Shown piece after piece: positions 27,023-36,432 of a stretch of DNA of 64,000 nucleotides. Every line of letters begins with the position of its first letter. The stretch's first letter is position 1. The notes under the pieces were generated by a model. The model made no database searches. It saw only the letters and a program-made list of their open reading frames with translations, and was not told the origin of the DNA. Source of the stretch: Chloroflexota bacterium. GTDB taxonomy: Bacteria > Chloroflexota > UBA11872 > VXOZ01. The stretch is from NCBI GenBank assembly GCA_958295775.1, contig CATQHC010000004.1, positions 57,153 through 121,152 of the forward strand, in the 5' to 3' direction. The position numbers and the translations under genes are program-made.

Positions 27023-28636
27023 TCAAATCTGCCGCAACGTTTGGCGTACGCTGCGCAGCTCCACCAACAATTCTCTCCCCTCCAAGAGGACGAGCACGGC
27101 AAGATACGTTACTCCCATAAGCGCGCCGTGCGTTGCTAAGAGTACTATGTCCGCCATGGGCGGCAAGTATGTGTGGGCAACAACGGTCACCGCACCCGCA
27201 ACCAGCGCGCCTACAAACGGCGGGCCGTAAGTTTTGAAGCTGTGCACGTCCACAAAGCGCCGGATAAAGACCATGCCCATGCTGAGACCGATCACATGGA
27301 CGATACCAATTGCTATGGCCGCTCCCACCGCGCCGAAAACTGCCGCTTCCAACGGGGCGTATGCCCATTCCACATGCATTGTCCCGATCGCGATTGCTTC
27401 ACGCCACTCGTGGTTGACTGTTGCCTCCAATTGCGGACGCGCCCACGCCTGAACCCACGAAGGCAGACGCGCTAAGAGCGCCGGCGCCGTAATGACCAGC
27501 AGCGGCGCGATGGCAAGCATCAAGACCGCCATCGTTACCTGAATCCGATTCACTAACCGCAACTCGCCCACGGCAGTAAGGAGCAACTTGATATCGTCGT
27601 AGAGGGGTCGGGTGAACATGTACACAGCGAAAATCTGGAAGATCGGCGCTACGGGCAGCCAGCGCTCGCCAATGAGAAATCTCGTGCCGAACGGAATGAC
27701 CAGCACCAAATAGATTGCCAGGGGGAAGGACAGCCGGGCAACCGCTCTCTGCACGAGGCGAAACGCATAGGAGAGGCGTTCGCGCTCACTTTGGAGCTTG
27801 GCATACACGGGAAAGGCGGTGCCGGAGATGATGTGCGTCACACGTTGCGTGGGCAGGTCGGCCCAACCGTAGGCGCGGCTCATGAAGCCTACCGCGGAGA
27901 AGCCAACGAGACTGCCTACGAGAAAATTGTGCACCTGCTCGATAACGAGCGTGGCTAGCCCGCTCACTACCGACAACCAATACGGCCCGAAGCGAAAGTA
28001 CCATTTGGCCATGTCCCAATCAAGTTTGATGCGGGGCCTCAGCGGCGCCCAACGCCACGATGCCGCCACCGCCCAAATGCGCGTTGGCACGCCGCCAAAT
28101 ACTAACGCCCAGAGACCCCAGCCCATGAACGCCAGGGAGAGTAGGCTGAAAGCAGAGAGCAAATTCCCCACGATTCCCAGAATCGATATTCGCCCGTAGC
28201 GCATTTCCTTATCCAGCAGGCGGCTGGTGGTCATGCTAGGACTGCCGAGCAGGAAAATGAGCGCATTCGCAAGCACTATCCACCCCACCGTCGTGCTATG
28301 GAAGAACGCCAGAACAGGTAATGCGAGGGCGGCAATAACTACGATTAGACCGCAGATGCTCACGTGCAGCACCAGGTGCGTATTCGCGGCCGTTTGCACG
28401 TCGTCGGCGCGGTGAATCAACGCGCCATCAAACCCGTGGTCCTTGAGCCGGGCAATGAGAGAGTAGAAGAAATTCGCAAAGACGACGGTGCCAAAGTCCG
28501 CGGGATCGAGAATGCGCGCCAACACAATCCCGCTCGCAAAAGTTATGGCCAGAATCACGTAACTGGCAATGCCTAATTGAAACGCGCCCTGCAGCGCGCG
28601 TTTGCCAAGTGACTCCGGCTGAGACTGGGCGGTCAT
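27023..28636 (-). CDS. Wzx-type oligosaccharide flippase (MOP superfamily)
   Basis: This 537-residue, strongly hydrophobic protein has 12-14 predicted membrane segments. Its opening KRALQGAFQLGIASYVILAITFASGIVLARILDPADFG is typical of polysaccharide transporters of the WzxC/RfbX group, which move lipid-linked glycan units across the membrane. A hydrophilic insertion around residues 395-425 (WVQAWARPQLEATVNHEWRE) is unusual. Its ATG overlaps the stop of the upstream glycosyltransferase by four bases, so both are translated together. This anchors the whole block as a surface-glycan locus. Confidence 0.87.
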   Translation of the reverse strand: MTAQSQPESLGKRALQGAFQLGIASYVILAITFASGIVLARILDPADFGTVVFANFFYSLIARLKDHGFDGALIHRADDVQTAANTHLVLHVSICGLIVVIAALALPVLAFFHSTTVGWIVLANALIFLLGSPSMTTSRLLDKEMRYGRISILGIVGNLLSAFSLLSLAFMGWGLWALVFGGVPTRIWAVAASWRWAPLRPRIKLDWDMAKWYFRFGPYWLSVVSGLATLVIEQVHNFLVGSLVGFSAVGFMSRAYGWADLPTQRVTHIISGTAFPVYAKLQSERERLSYAFRLVQRAVARLSFPLAIYLVLVIPFGTRFLIGERWLPVAPIFQIFAVYMFTRPLYDDIKLLLTAVGELRLVNRIQVTMAVLMLAIAPLLVITAPALLARLPSWVQAWARPQLEATVNHEWREAIAIGTMHVEWAYAPLEAAVFGAVGAAIAIGIVHVIGLSMGMVFIRRFVDVHSFKTYGPPFVGALVAGAVTVVAHTYLPPMADIVLLATHGALMGVTYLAVLVLLEGRELLVELRSVRQTLRQI

Positions 28637-29790
28637 GCGTTGGGATTAATCTGCTCTGAAGCCGCGCGGAGAGACGTCCGCACATCCAGGATGCCACCGT
28701 AGAGCGCGATGAGCTGGTCCACGGTGTGCTGCCACGTCATCTGTTGTGCGCGAGCGCGTCCATTTGCCCCCATCCGCTGCAAAAGCGAAGAGTCTTCGAG
28801 CAAGCCTACAATCGCGCCTGCCAAAGTGACCGGGTCATCTTGCGGCACAAGGTAGCCGTTCTCCCCATCCATTATCACCTCTTCGGCTCCGCTCTCCCAG
28901 GTGCCGATCGCCGGGGTGCCACAGGCATTCGCCTCCAGATGCACCAAGCCAAAACCTTCGAAGTGATCGCCCACGGAGAGTGACGGCAGCACGAACACAG
29001 TCGCGCGATGGTACCAATCTACCAAGTCCTGTTCGGAGACTTCACCTAAGAACGTGACGTGCTCGCGTAGCCCAAGCTCGTCTACCAAGCGCAGAAGACG
29101 AGCAAAATACGCGCTGCGTTCCTGCGGACCAATTACGTAGTAGTGGGCACGTGACTGATGTTTCACCACTACTGCCAGCGCTTGCAGCGCAACATGAATG
29201 CCCTTGCGTTCCTTGATCATGCCTACCGACAGCAGCACCGGGTCGGAGTTCTGGGGTGGCGGCTCAGCCTCCGCGAAATCTTCCAGGTTCACGCCCAATG
29301 GGATGACTTTCGTATTCTCAAGCGGCAGACGCGCAGTGAGGCGCTGCTCGGTATACCTGCTGATACACGTCACCGCCCAGGCGTTGCGAAACGCTCTGCG
29401 GTGCAGCCAACCGTGCACGCGTGAATCTAACGGTTGAACGGCAAAGGTCCCCACGGCGGAGAGCACATAGGGCTTGTCTCGTGCCGCAAGCGCTGTGAGC
29501 GGCGCGTAGGGTTCCGTCAGGCAATGGACGAGGTCGCAGTCCTGGATTAGACTGCGCGTGCGCAAGTAATTTCCGGCAAGGAGCCGCGCAAAATGCCGCG
29601 TGTCTTCCATATACGACGTGATCGAGTGATGGTCGTGATATGCGGCAAGCTCAGGATACGCACAACGTTCCTTGGACGAAAGGATGCGGCAGTCGATGCC
29701 CGCTGCGAGGAGACCCTTGATGATCTCGGACGCGTAGCGCCCCCAGCCGGTCTGCGGGCTTAGCACGTCCGTGATTAGGCAAACTCTCAT
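28633..29790 (-). CDS. Family 4 glycosyltransferase
   Basis: This 385-residue GT-B enzyme has MRVCLITDVLSPQTGWGRYA at the N-terminus with the glycine-rich acceptor loop. LVHCLTEPYAPL, VIPLGVNLEDF, PVLLSVGMIKERKGIHVAL (about 188-206) and the donor motif GDHFEGFGLVHLEANACGTPAIG (about 275-297) follow. It is coupled to the flippase gene by an ATGA overlap. It is expected to act on the cytosolic face before export. Confidence 0.89.
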   Translation of the reverse strand: MRVCLITDVLSPQTGWGRYASEIIKGLLAAGIDCRILSSKERCAYPELAAYHDHHSITSYMEDTRHFARLLAGNYLRTRSLIQDCDLVHCLTEPYAPLTALAARDKPYVLSAVGTFAVQPLDSRVHGWLHRRAFRNAWAVTCISRYTEQRLTARLPLENTKVIPLGVNLEDFAEAEPPPQNSDPVLLSVGMIKERKGIHVALQALAVVVKHQSRAHYYVIGPQERSAYFARLLRLVDELGLREHVTFLGEVSEQDLVDWYHRATVFVLPSLSVGDHFEGFGLVHLEANACGTPAIGTWESGAEEVIMDGENGYLVPQDDPVTLAGAIVGLLEDSSLLQRMGANGRARAQQMTWQHTVDQLIALYGGILDVRTSLRAASEQINPNA

Positions 29791-29864
29791 TGTCTTCGTG
29801 CCGAGACTCCCGCTCTTCTCGCCCCGTCACTAAACCTTGCGCGGGCCGGTACTGCCACTATCCA

Positions 29865-30506
29865 TTATGGCTTACGTACGCGCGCATGGAAAGACGTAGC
29901 GTATTGATTGCAAGCGGCAGAGCGCGCAAGTGCCGCGAGGAGGCGTGACAGCGCCTTAGCCGGCAACAAGGCCAGCGCCAGCGGGCTCCGCCGCCGGACC
30001 GCATCCCGAAAACGATGCCAAATGAGATAGTCCAGTACCAGGAAGAACCCGCCGTTCGTCACCATTCGCTCGGTAATGAAGTCGTGCGCGTCAAGCAGCC
30101 GTTGAAATCCCTGCCGTGTCCAGCGGACGTAGTCCTGGTCTGCGTGCTCCATCTGCAAGAACGGCACGGCTATGTAGCCGAGGCCGCCGGGCTTGAGGAC
30201 ACGGAGCGCCTCGGCGAGCACTCGATCCGGTTCGTCCACGTGCTCCAACACGCCCACGAGCAGAATCGAGTCCACTGACGAGTCCGCAAGAGGCAGGCTA
30301 TGGGCGTCTGCGCGCACGTCGCGGGCCCGGTTGGAAATGTCCAAGCCGACATAGGTTACATCGGAACCAAAGGTGAATTTATCAGAAAAGAACCCGCAGC
30401 CGATGTCCAGGAGCAGCCCGCGCATCCCTGCCATGCATATGCTGTTGGCTTCATCCGAGCGGCGGTATTGGCGGGGTTCAAGAGGACGCAGCAGTGCACG
30501 ACGCAT
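29865..30506 (-). CDS. Class I SAM-dependent methyltransferase
   Basis: This 213-residue protein has GLLLDIGCGFFSDKFTFG (Motif I, about 30-47), YVGLDISNRARDVRADAHSLPLADSSVDSILLVGVLEHVDEP and LKPGGLGYIAVPF, all usual for small-molecule or sugar methyltransferases. It is the first gene of the minus-strand glycan block and 74 bases upstream of the coupled glycosyltransferase-flippase pair. A role in capping a glycan is possible but not shown. Confidence 0.83.
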   Translation of the reverse strand: MRRALLRPLEPRQYRRSDEANSICMAGMRGLLLDIGCGFFSDKFTFGSDVTYVGLDISNRARDVRADAHSLPLADSSVDSILLVGVLEHVDEPDRVLAEALRVLKPGGLGYIAVPFLQMEHADQDYVRWTRQGFQRLLDAHDFITERMVTNGGFFLVLDYLIWHRFRDAVRRRSPLALALLPAKALSRLLAALARSAACNQYATSFHARVRKP

Positions 30507-30777
30507 AGTAGATTTACTATATCAGTTTGCCCACACCGCTACCCGGATTCCACCCTTGCGCTCATTGACATCGTTGTGGTTTGCCGCCAGAATCAACCCA
30601 TGAGAACGCGTTCGTGGCTCAAGAGGTCAGGTCCTCCATCGCTGTGTAGCCGCAGCCACACTGAGGTAACTCAAGACTCTAGCGCAGTCAGGGCCCTCTT
30701 GGACCGGTGATGCGTGAGTTAAGATGGCTCTATTTCTTGAGTGAATCCAACCAGAGAATCCAATAAGGAGCGCAGTC

Positions 30778-32391
30778 TTGGCACCCAGACAAGATGTGGC
30801 GGACGTATTGATCATCGGTGCGGGCGCCTCCGGTGCCGCGGCGGCCTGGTCGCTTTCATCTGCCGGGCTCAACGTGGTCTGTCTGGAGCAAGGCGACTGG
30901 ATCGATCCCACGGATTATCCCCATCAGAGCGTGGAATGGGAACTGCACCGGCAAACTGATTTCGCCAAAGACCCTAACGTTCGGCAGCGGCCCGAGGATT
31001 ATCCGCTCAATAACGATGATTCACCCATCACACCGCTTATGTTCAACGCCGTCGGCGGCAGCACGATCCACTGGAGCGGTCACTTTCCTCGCTTTCGCCC
31101 CTCCGACTTCCGGGTGAAAACACTTGATGGCGTCGCTGACGACTGGCCCATCACGTATTGGGACCTGGCGCCGTATTACGAAGCAAACGACGCCAACATT
31201 GGAGTCTCCGGCCTGAATGGCGATCCCGGCAGCCCACCGCGCACGCCCCGCCAAACGCCGCCGTTGGGACTGGACGCCGCCTCTCACGCGTATATCCGTG
31301 GCCTGGAGAAGCTTGGCTGGCACTGGTGGCCTTCGGACAACGCGCTTATCACAGAACCCTTCGGGGAAGGGCGGCAGGTGTGCAATTACTGCGGGCCGTG
31401 TGACGTGGGCTGTCCCCGCGGCGCCATGTCCAGCGCGCACGTGACCTACTGGCCCGCCGCGCTTGCTAAGGGGGTGCAGCTTATTACCCGCGCTCGCGTC
31501 CGTGAAATCACCGTCGACCGGCGCGGCCGCGCCAATGGCGCAGTCTACTACACCGCCGACGGCGGCATCGCACAGCAGCGCGCACGGGTCGTCATTGTCG
31601 CTTGCAACGGTGTCGGCACCCCGCGCTTGCTCCTCAACTCAGTTTCCGGCCTCTTCCCGCACGGTCTTGCCAATTCGAACGGCCTGGTCGGCACGCACCT
31701 CATGTTTCATCCCGTAGCCTTTGTGACTGGGGTTTTTGCGGAGCCGGTCGACGGCCATGTGGGCCCGCTTGGCCTGCTGCTCCACTGTCAGGAATTCTAT
31801 GAGACCGACACCAGCAGAGGTTTCGTGCGCGGTTTTCAACTCCAAATGTGCCGTGATAGCGGCCCGCTCTCCACCGCCACGGGCAGCTTCCCTGGTGAAT
31901 CAGTGCCTTGGGGCGGTGACCACCATCGTGTGCAGCGCGAGCGCAGCGCCCACATGCTGACAATCGGCGTGATGATCGAGGACCTGCCTGAGGCGCACAA
32001 TCGCGTGGACCTCGATCCCACACTGGCTGACGGCAACGGCATCCCAGCGCCCAGGATTTCATACACCGTAAGCGAGAACAGCCGCAATTGCCTCGACTAT
32101 GCCATTGCGCGGGCGCGTGAACTCCTGGATGCCGCCAGCGCCAAAGAGGTCATCAACCAAGCGATTACGCGCGAGACCGGGTGGCACCTCATGGGCACGG
32201 CGCGCATGGGCGATAATCCTGCAACTTCAGTTGTCAACCGTCACGGACAAGCACACGATGTCCCAAACCTGTTCATTGTCGATGGCAGCCTTTTCGCCAC
32301 GTCCGCTGCGGTCAACCCTACCAGCACAATCCAGGCCCTTGCGCTGTACATTTCCGATTGGCTTAAGCAAAACTTCCGGGAGGTGGCCTGA
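30778..32391 (+). CDS. GMC-family dehydrogenase with a four-Cys cluster
   Basis: This 537-residue flavoprotein has the FAD motif LIIGAGASGAAAAWSL (11-26) and the GMC C-terminal block with the catalytic His in GWHLMGTARMG and NLFIVDGSLF...NPTSTIQALA. In between is C-x2-C-x2-C-x3-C (C202, C205, C208, C212; CNYCGPCDVGCPRG), as in gluconate 2-dehydrogenase-type and long-chain alcohol-type members. The substrate is probably a sugar acid, polyol or alcohol. The start is TTG at 30778, supported by AAGGAG eight bases upstream. It is followed directly by its small-subunit-like partner. Confidence 0.9.
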   Translation: MAPRQDVADVLIIGAGASGAAAAWSLSSAGLNVVCLEQGDWIDPTDYPHQSVEWELHRQTDFAKDPNVRQRPEDYPLNNDDSPITPLMFNAVGGSTIHWSGHFPRFRPSDFRVKTLDGVADDWPITYWDLAPYYEANDANIGVSGLNGDPGSPPRTPRQTPPLGLDAASHAYIRGLEKLGWHWWPSDNALITEPFGEGRQVCNYCGPCDVGCPRGAMSSAHVTYWPAALAKGVQLITRARVREITVDRRGRANGAVYYTADGGIAQQRARVVIVACNGVGTPRLLLNSVSGLFPHGLANSNGLVGTHLMFHPVAFVTGVFAEPVDGHVGPLGLLLHCQEFYETDTSRGFVRGFQLQMCRDSGPLSTATGSFPGESVPWGGDHHRVQRERSAHMLTIGVMIEDLPEAHNRVDLDPTLADGNGIPAPRISYTVSENSRNCLDYAIARARELLDAASAKEVINQAITRETGWHLMGTARMGDNPATSVVNRHGQAHDVPNLFIVDGSLFATSAAVNPTSTIQALALYISDWLKQNFREVA

Positions 32392-32900
32392 TGAGCGAGC
32401 CGCACGAGAATGGCGCCATTCTGACCGCAGAACAACTGGCTCTTCTGGAAGCAATTCAAAACCGGCTCATTCCTGCCGGGGATGGCATGCCGGGGGCAGG
32501 TGACGCTGGCTGCGCCAATACGCTTGATCGGTATCTCAGCGAGCGCCCAGCCCTACGCCGTCCCCTCTTCGCTGCCCTGTACGCCGTCGAGGCGGCGGCC
32601 CACGCAGCATCCGCTGCAGCGGGCGACGCAGCTACAGCGGACGAGTCCACTCACAGCGCTTTCCTACTGCTTTCCAATGCCGCGCGTGACGATGTGCTCA
32701 GGGGCCTTGAGAAAACGCTACCGGAACTCTTTGAGGTACTGCTGCATCAAACGTACACTGCCTACTATACGAATCCAGCCGTGCTGCTCATCCTGGGCTG
32801 GAACCCGCCGCAACCGGAGGGCTACCCTACCCCGCCACCCTTTGACGAGGCGCTTCTTGCCAATGTGAAGCAGCGGGGCAAGGTCTGGCGGGACGCCTGA
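32391..32900 (+). CDS. Gluconate 2-dehydrogenase subunit 3-like protein
   Basis: This 169-residue protein starts on the last base of the GMC gene's stop codon, so the pair is coupled. LTAEQLALLEAIQNRLIPAGDGMPGAGDAG resembles the start of the gluconate 2-dehydrogenase subunit 3 family, small partners of GMC dehydrogenases. In this copy I see no Tat signal, so export would depend on another protein or the complex is cytosolic. The C-terminus (GWNPPQPEGYPTPPPFDE) is Pro-rich. Confidence 0.78.
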   Translation: MSEPHENGAILTAEQLALLEAIQNRLIPAGDGMPGAGDAGCANTLDRYLSERPALRRPLFAALYAVEAAAHAASAAAGDAATADESTHSAFLLLSNAARDDVLRGLEKTLPELFEVLLHQTYTAYYTNPAVLLILGWNPPQPEGYPTPPPFDEALLANVKQRGKVWRDA

Positions 32901-33073
32901 CCCCGGAACCGGCAGCGCGGCTGGGGGTGTCGCCCTCGATCCGACTCTACCGAGAAGCCAGTTCAGAGCCGCTCCGCGCCAAAGGCACTCTCGCGCGGTT
33001 TCCCTTGGAATCGTCTTGTATTGCCCGCCGCCTGTAGAGCGGAGCAGCAGCCCATGGCACTGCGCTTGCCGCG

Positions 33074-34792
33074 CTACCGGCCTCGCCGCGTGGTTTCCCA
33101 ATGCCGATAGAATGTTCTGCGGCGCTCTCCGACCAGGTGTTCCAGCTCATCTCCGTGAATGCCGTACCGCAGGAAAACCTGCTGGATCACCTCCACGCCT
33201 GCTTCAAATTCCGGTTGCACGACATCTGACGCCCCGGCTTCGCGGAGCCTTTGAATAGACTCACGGCTGCTCGCCCGCGCGACTATGTCCAGCCCCGGGT
33301 TTAGAGAGCGCGCATGCCGCACCGCAATTTCCGCTGCGACGTCATCGTGGACGAGCACCGCCAAGAGCGACGCCTCCTCAAGCTTCGCGTGCGCGAGCAC
33401 AGCCGGACTCCCCGCATCGCCATACACCACCGGCACGCCGTCCTCTCTAAGTTCACGCACTGTCAACGGGTTATATTCCACTACAACATAGTGAATGTTC
33501 TGGAGGTCAAGCGCCTCGGCAAGCTCTCGCCCGACGCGACCAAAACCGCAGATCACCGCGTGTTCGCGAAAGAGGCCCGTCCAATAGGGAGCGGTGTCCG
33601 GTTCCGCAAACCGTCCGCCAATGAGCGGCAAGGCGCGCAATACGCGAATTAGCTGTGGCTCGAGCAGCAAGAGAAACGGCGTCAGAAAGATGCTGATCAA
33701 CGCCGTGCTGATGGCGAGGTTGAAGATACCGGTGGGCAGCGCGCCGGCGTCGACACTAATCTGGGCCAGTACAAAGGAAAACTCGCCAACCTGCCCGAGA
33801 CTGAGCGCGGCGCACACCGCGGCATGTGCCGGCACGCGCAACATCAGGAGCAGGACCATCAGTATGACCACTTTACCCAGTACGGCAACGGCAACGGTTA
33901 AGCCGACTGCGCCCAGATTATCGAAGAGCCACACGGGATCAAACAGCATCCCAATGGAAACAAAGAAGAGCGACGCGAATAGATCTCGTAGCGGTACGAT
34001 TTCGGCCACTACTTGGGTGCGAAATTCTGACTCCGCGACGACGATCCCTGCCAAGAAAGCGCCAAACGCAAGTGAGAGACCGACAAATTGCGTGAAGAAT
34101 GCAGTGCCGAGCGCAATCGCCACAACGGAGAGGATGAGGAGTTCGCGGGACTCGCCTTGGGCAATGTGAGTGAGCAGCCAATGCGCCACGCGCGCGCCGA
34201 TGAAGTAGGCTCCTATGCAGACCGCGGCCGCCTTTCCGGCAAGTAAGAGCAAATCAAAAACCAAGTCCTCGCCGCCCGCTGCCAAGGCCGGTAGGACAAC
34301 GACCATTGGCACAACCGCAATGTCCTGGAGAATGAGAATGCCAAGTGCAATGCGACCGTGAAGCGCCTGCAACTCCCCGCGGGTCATGAGAACTTTTATG
34401 ACCACCACGGTGCTCGAGAGGGCTACGAGGGCGCCTAGCAAGACTCCCTGGGTAAAAGTTAGGCCAAGGAATTTTCCCATAAGGGGACCTATGGCCATCG
34501 TCAGCGCGATCTGCCCAATGCCGCCAAGAATGACGATGCGCCCGAGATGCCGCAACTCGCGCAGAGAGAATTCCGCGCCCACGGCAAAGAGCAGAAACAT
34601 CACGCCGATCTCCGCGAGCACTTGGACATCGTGCTGATCGGCGCGGAGCAGCGGACTAAACGGCCCAATCGCAATTCCCGCCAGCAAGTAGCCCAGGATT
34701 ACCGGCAGCCCCAGACGTTGGGCCACCAGCCCAGCCAGGAAAGCGGCAAAGACTGCCACAGAGAGATTTAGCGCTAACGAGACATCAGGCAC
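33074..34792 (-). CDS. Kef-type cation/proton antiporter with TrkA-N domain
   Basis: This 572-residue membrane protein has about 12 segments of the CPA2 antiporter fold (residues 1-385), with GLPVILGYLLAGIAIGP and SLAFGAFLAGIVVAESEF. A cytosolic TrkA-N nucleotide-binding domain (HAVICGFGRVGRELAEALD, about 408-426) follows. Such proteins exchange K+ or Na+ for protons under NAD(H) control. The start is GTG at 34792, chosen because GGGAG lies eight bases upstream. The longer frame to 34828 has no site. It converges with the GMC pair and has no evident operon partner. Confidence 0.9.
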   Translation of the reverse strand: MPDVSLALNLSVAVFAAFLAGLVAQRLGLPVILGYLLAGIAIGPFSPLLRADQHDVQVLAEIGVMFLLFAVGAEFSLRELRHLGRIVILGGIGQIALTMAIGPLMGKFLGLTFTQGVLLGALVALSSTVVVIKVLMTRGELQALHGRIALGILILQDIAVVPMVVVLPALAAGGEDLVFDLLLLAGKAAAVCIGAYFIGARVAHWLLTHIAQGESRELLILSVVAIALGTAFFTQFVGLSLAFGAFLAGIVVAESEFRTQVVAEIVPLRDLFASLFFVSIGMLFDPVWLFDNLGAVGLTVAVAVLGKVVILMVLLLMLRVPAHAAVCAALSLGQVGEFSFVLAQISVDAGALPTGIFNLAISTALISIFLTPFLLLLEPQLIRVLRALPLIGGRFAEPDTAPYWTGLFREHAVICGFGRVGRELAEALDLQNIHYVVVEYNPLTVRELREDGVPVVYGDAGSPAVLAHAKLEEASLLAVLVHDDVAAEIAVRHARSLNPGLDIVARASSRESIQRLREAGASDVVQPEFEAGVEVIQQVFLRYGIHGDELEHLVGERRRTFYRHWETTRRGR

Positions 34793-35016
34793 GGTAGTTC
34801 TCCCACGCGACCCTCGACACGTGCACAATGCCAGGGCAATCTATGGGCACTCTAGGCTACGTATGGGCAGACTTCGCACGGCGGTCGTGTGTGACCATGG
34901 TACCAGAGGATCCCAAAGCAATAATTTCTTGCCCATGAATTCTGCCATGGCCAACCCACATTGGAAATCGAGCGAGCACAAAGGGGACACATTCGCAATC
35001 GCACCCACGACCGGCA

Positions 35017-35045
35017 TTGCCAACCTAATGCGAAGCTGCTATACT
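35017..35045 (+). promoter_or_regulatory. Extended -10 promoter of the LysM protein
   Basis: TTGCCA (35017-35022), 17 bases, then TATACT (35040-35045) preceded by TGC. The leader before the ATG at 35103 is about 50 bases. Confidence 0.65.
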
Positions 35046-35102
35046 CTTGTGCGGATAATGAGGTCTGAGGCTAGGCATTCTAACCAAAGATTGGAGTGAG
35101 CG

Positions 35103-35333
35103 ATGGGCTTCCTGGATGCGTTGTTTGGCAAGAAGAAGTCTGGTGGCGGCGTCCGAGCGACAGTTAAGGTCGGCCCGGGGGAAACTCTCCAAGACATCGC
35201 GCAGCGCGAGTACGGCGATGCCAACAAGTGGGATGTGATTTTCCAGAAGAATAAGTGGCGCTTTGATGGTGAAGATCCAAAGACCATCTATCCCGGCATG
35301 GACCTGGATATTCCCGAAATAGACGGGAACTAG
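35103..35333 (+). CDS. Small cytosolic LysM-domain protein
   Basis: This 76-residue protein has a short basic N-terminus (GFLDALFGKKKSGGG) and one LysM-like domain (about 20-72: VGPGETLQDIAQREYGDANKWDVIFQKNK...IYPGMDLDIPE). There is no signal peptide, so unlike most LysM proteins it seems cytosolic, similar in layout to the C-terminal half of YgaU-type stress proteins. It has a good promoter and a GGAG site ten bases before the ATG. A terminator follows, so it is a single-gene unit. Confidence 0.82.
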   Translation: MGFLDALFGKKKSGGGVRATVKVGPGETLQDIAQREYGDANKWDVIFQKNKWRFDGEDPKTIYPGMDLDIPEIDGN

Positions 35334-35374
35334 CCGCAGACCGGTCCCGATCGCGTGGACTGATTTCACAAACG

Positions 35375-35417
35375 AAAAGAGAGGGATGGGCGTGTTGTGC
35401 CCACCCCTCTCTTTACT
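35375..35417. terminator. Bidirectional hairpin terminator
   Basis: AAAGAGAGGGATGGGC and GCCCACCCCTCTCTTT are nearly perfect inverted arms around a GTGTTGT loop, with A-rich and T-rich flanks. It lies between the convergent LysM and isomerase genes and can stop both. Confidence 0.8.
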
Positions 35418-35425
35418 TTGCGTTA

Positions 35426-36274
35426 CTATGCGCTCGCAGCCGTCAGCATCTCGCGCAGCGCTTTGGCCGACTCAATTGCGGCGGCTTCCGGCGGGCCGCC
35501 TGCCACCTGGTAGTGCATCTCCAGCGTGTAGACGCCATCGTAGCCGTCCTTGGCCAGCGCGCGAAACTGACCCTCGTAGTCCGTCTCACCCTTGCCCACC
35601 CGGCACGCCTCTATCTCACCGTTCACCCAGCGAGCGTCCTTCACGTGCATGTGAGCCAAGTGGGGCTTGATTGCCGCATAGTGCTTGGGATAGGGTTCTT
35701 CCTCCGCCCACAGGCAGTTGCCTGGATCCCAGATTGCCTTCAGATGCGGCGACCCGATCGCCTCTATAAGTCGCTGCGACTCTTCACCCACACCTGCGTA
35801 GCACGTCGGCTCGTTCTCCATACTGAGATCAAAGCCATGCGTTGCAGCCAAGTCGAGGGCCGGGCCAAAACGCTCCACAACTTTGGAGAAAACCTCTTCG
35901 GGATCGTCATCGCGCCAGAATGAGAAGCAACGCACGACGCGCGTGCCGAAACGCTCGGCCAGCGCAAAACAGTGCGGCAAGAGCGCCATATGCTCTTCGT
36001 AGGTCATTTCCTGGGCCCCAAACGTGTCGCCCTGGATCTTGCGCTCGCGGCCCTCCAGCGGGCACTTGAAGATCGGCGTGCCGAGCGCACTGACCTGAAT
36101 GCCGTGCTGCCGCAGCAGTCGCTCCACGTCGTCCAGTTCTTCGGGGGAAAGGTCCATGAGGTTGGCGCCGTTGATCGTGCGCAGTTCCGCGTACATAATG
36201 CCGTGCTCGCGCATTACCTCCAAGGACTTGCCGAAATCCGGATGCACCTCGTCCGTAAAAATCCCGATTTTCAT
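35426..36274 (-). CDS. Sugar phosphate isomerase/epimerase-like TIM-barrel protein
   Basis: This 282-residue protein belongs to the AP endonuclease family 2/xylose isomerase-like superfamily. MKIGIFTDEVHPDF, YAELRTINGANLMDLS, LSMENEPTCYAG, KAIWDPGNCLWA, LAHMHVKDARW and VYTLEMHYQ carry the usual Glu, Asp and His metal ligands. Members include IolE, IolI and hydroxypyruvate isomerase. The exact reaction is unknown. AAGGA precedes the ATG. It is followed by the terminator at 35375. Confidence 0.87.
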   Translation of the reverse strand: MKIGIFTDEVHPDFGKSLEVMREHGIMYAELRTINGANLMDLSPEELDDVERLLRQHGIQVSALGTPIFKCPLEGRERKIQGDTFGAQEMTYEEHMALLPHCFALAERFGTRVVRCFSFWRDDDPEEVFSKVVERFGPALDLAATHGFDLSMENEPTCYAGVGEESQRLIEAIGSPHLKAIWDPGNCLWAEEEPYPKHYAAIKPHLAHMHVKDARWVNGEIEACRVGKGETDYEGQFRALAKDGYDGVYTLEMHYQVAGGPPEAAAIESAKALREMLTAASA

Positions 36275-36432
36275 TACTTTATCCTTCTATTATTCATTGA
36301 AAAGTCCTTGCGTATTATACAAGAAGCCATGCCGCGCCGCCGCGACCGGCGGCGAAAACTAAGCCTGCGCACCTGCGCTGGCCTGCCTCACACGATTGCG
36401 GCCGCCAGCATTCCCAGCATGTTTTCTCGCAC

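Noticed and set aside
30699..30725. Promoter for the GMC dehydrogenase (TTGGAC and TAAGAT)
   Set aside because: Spacing is only 15 bases and the -10 is poor.
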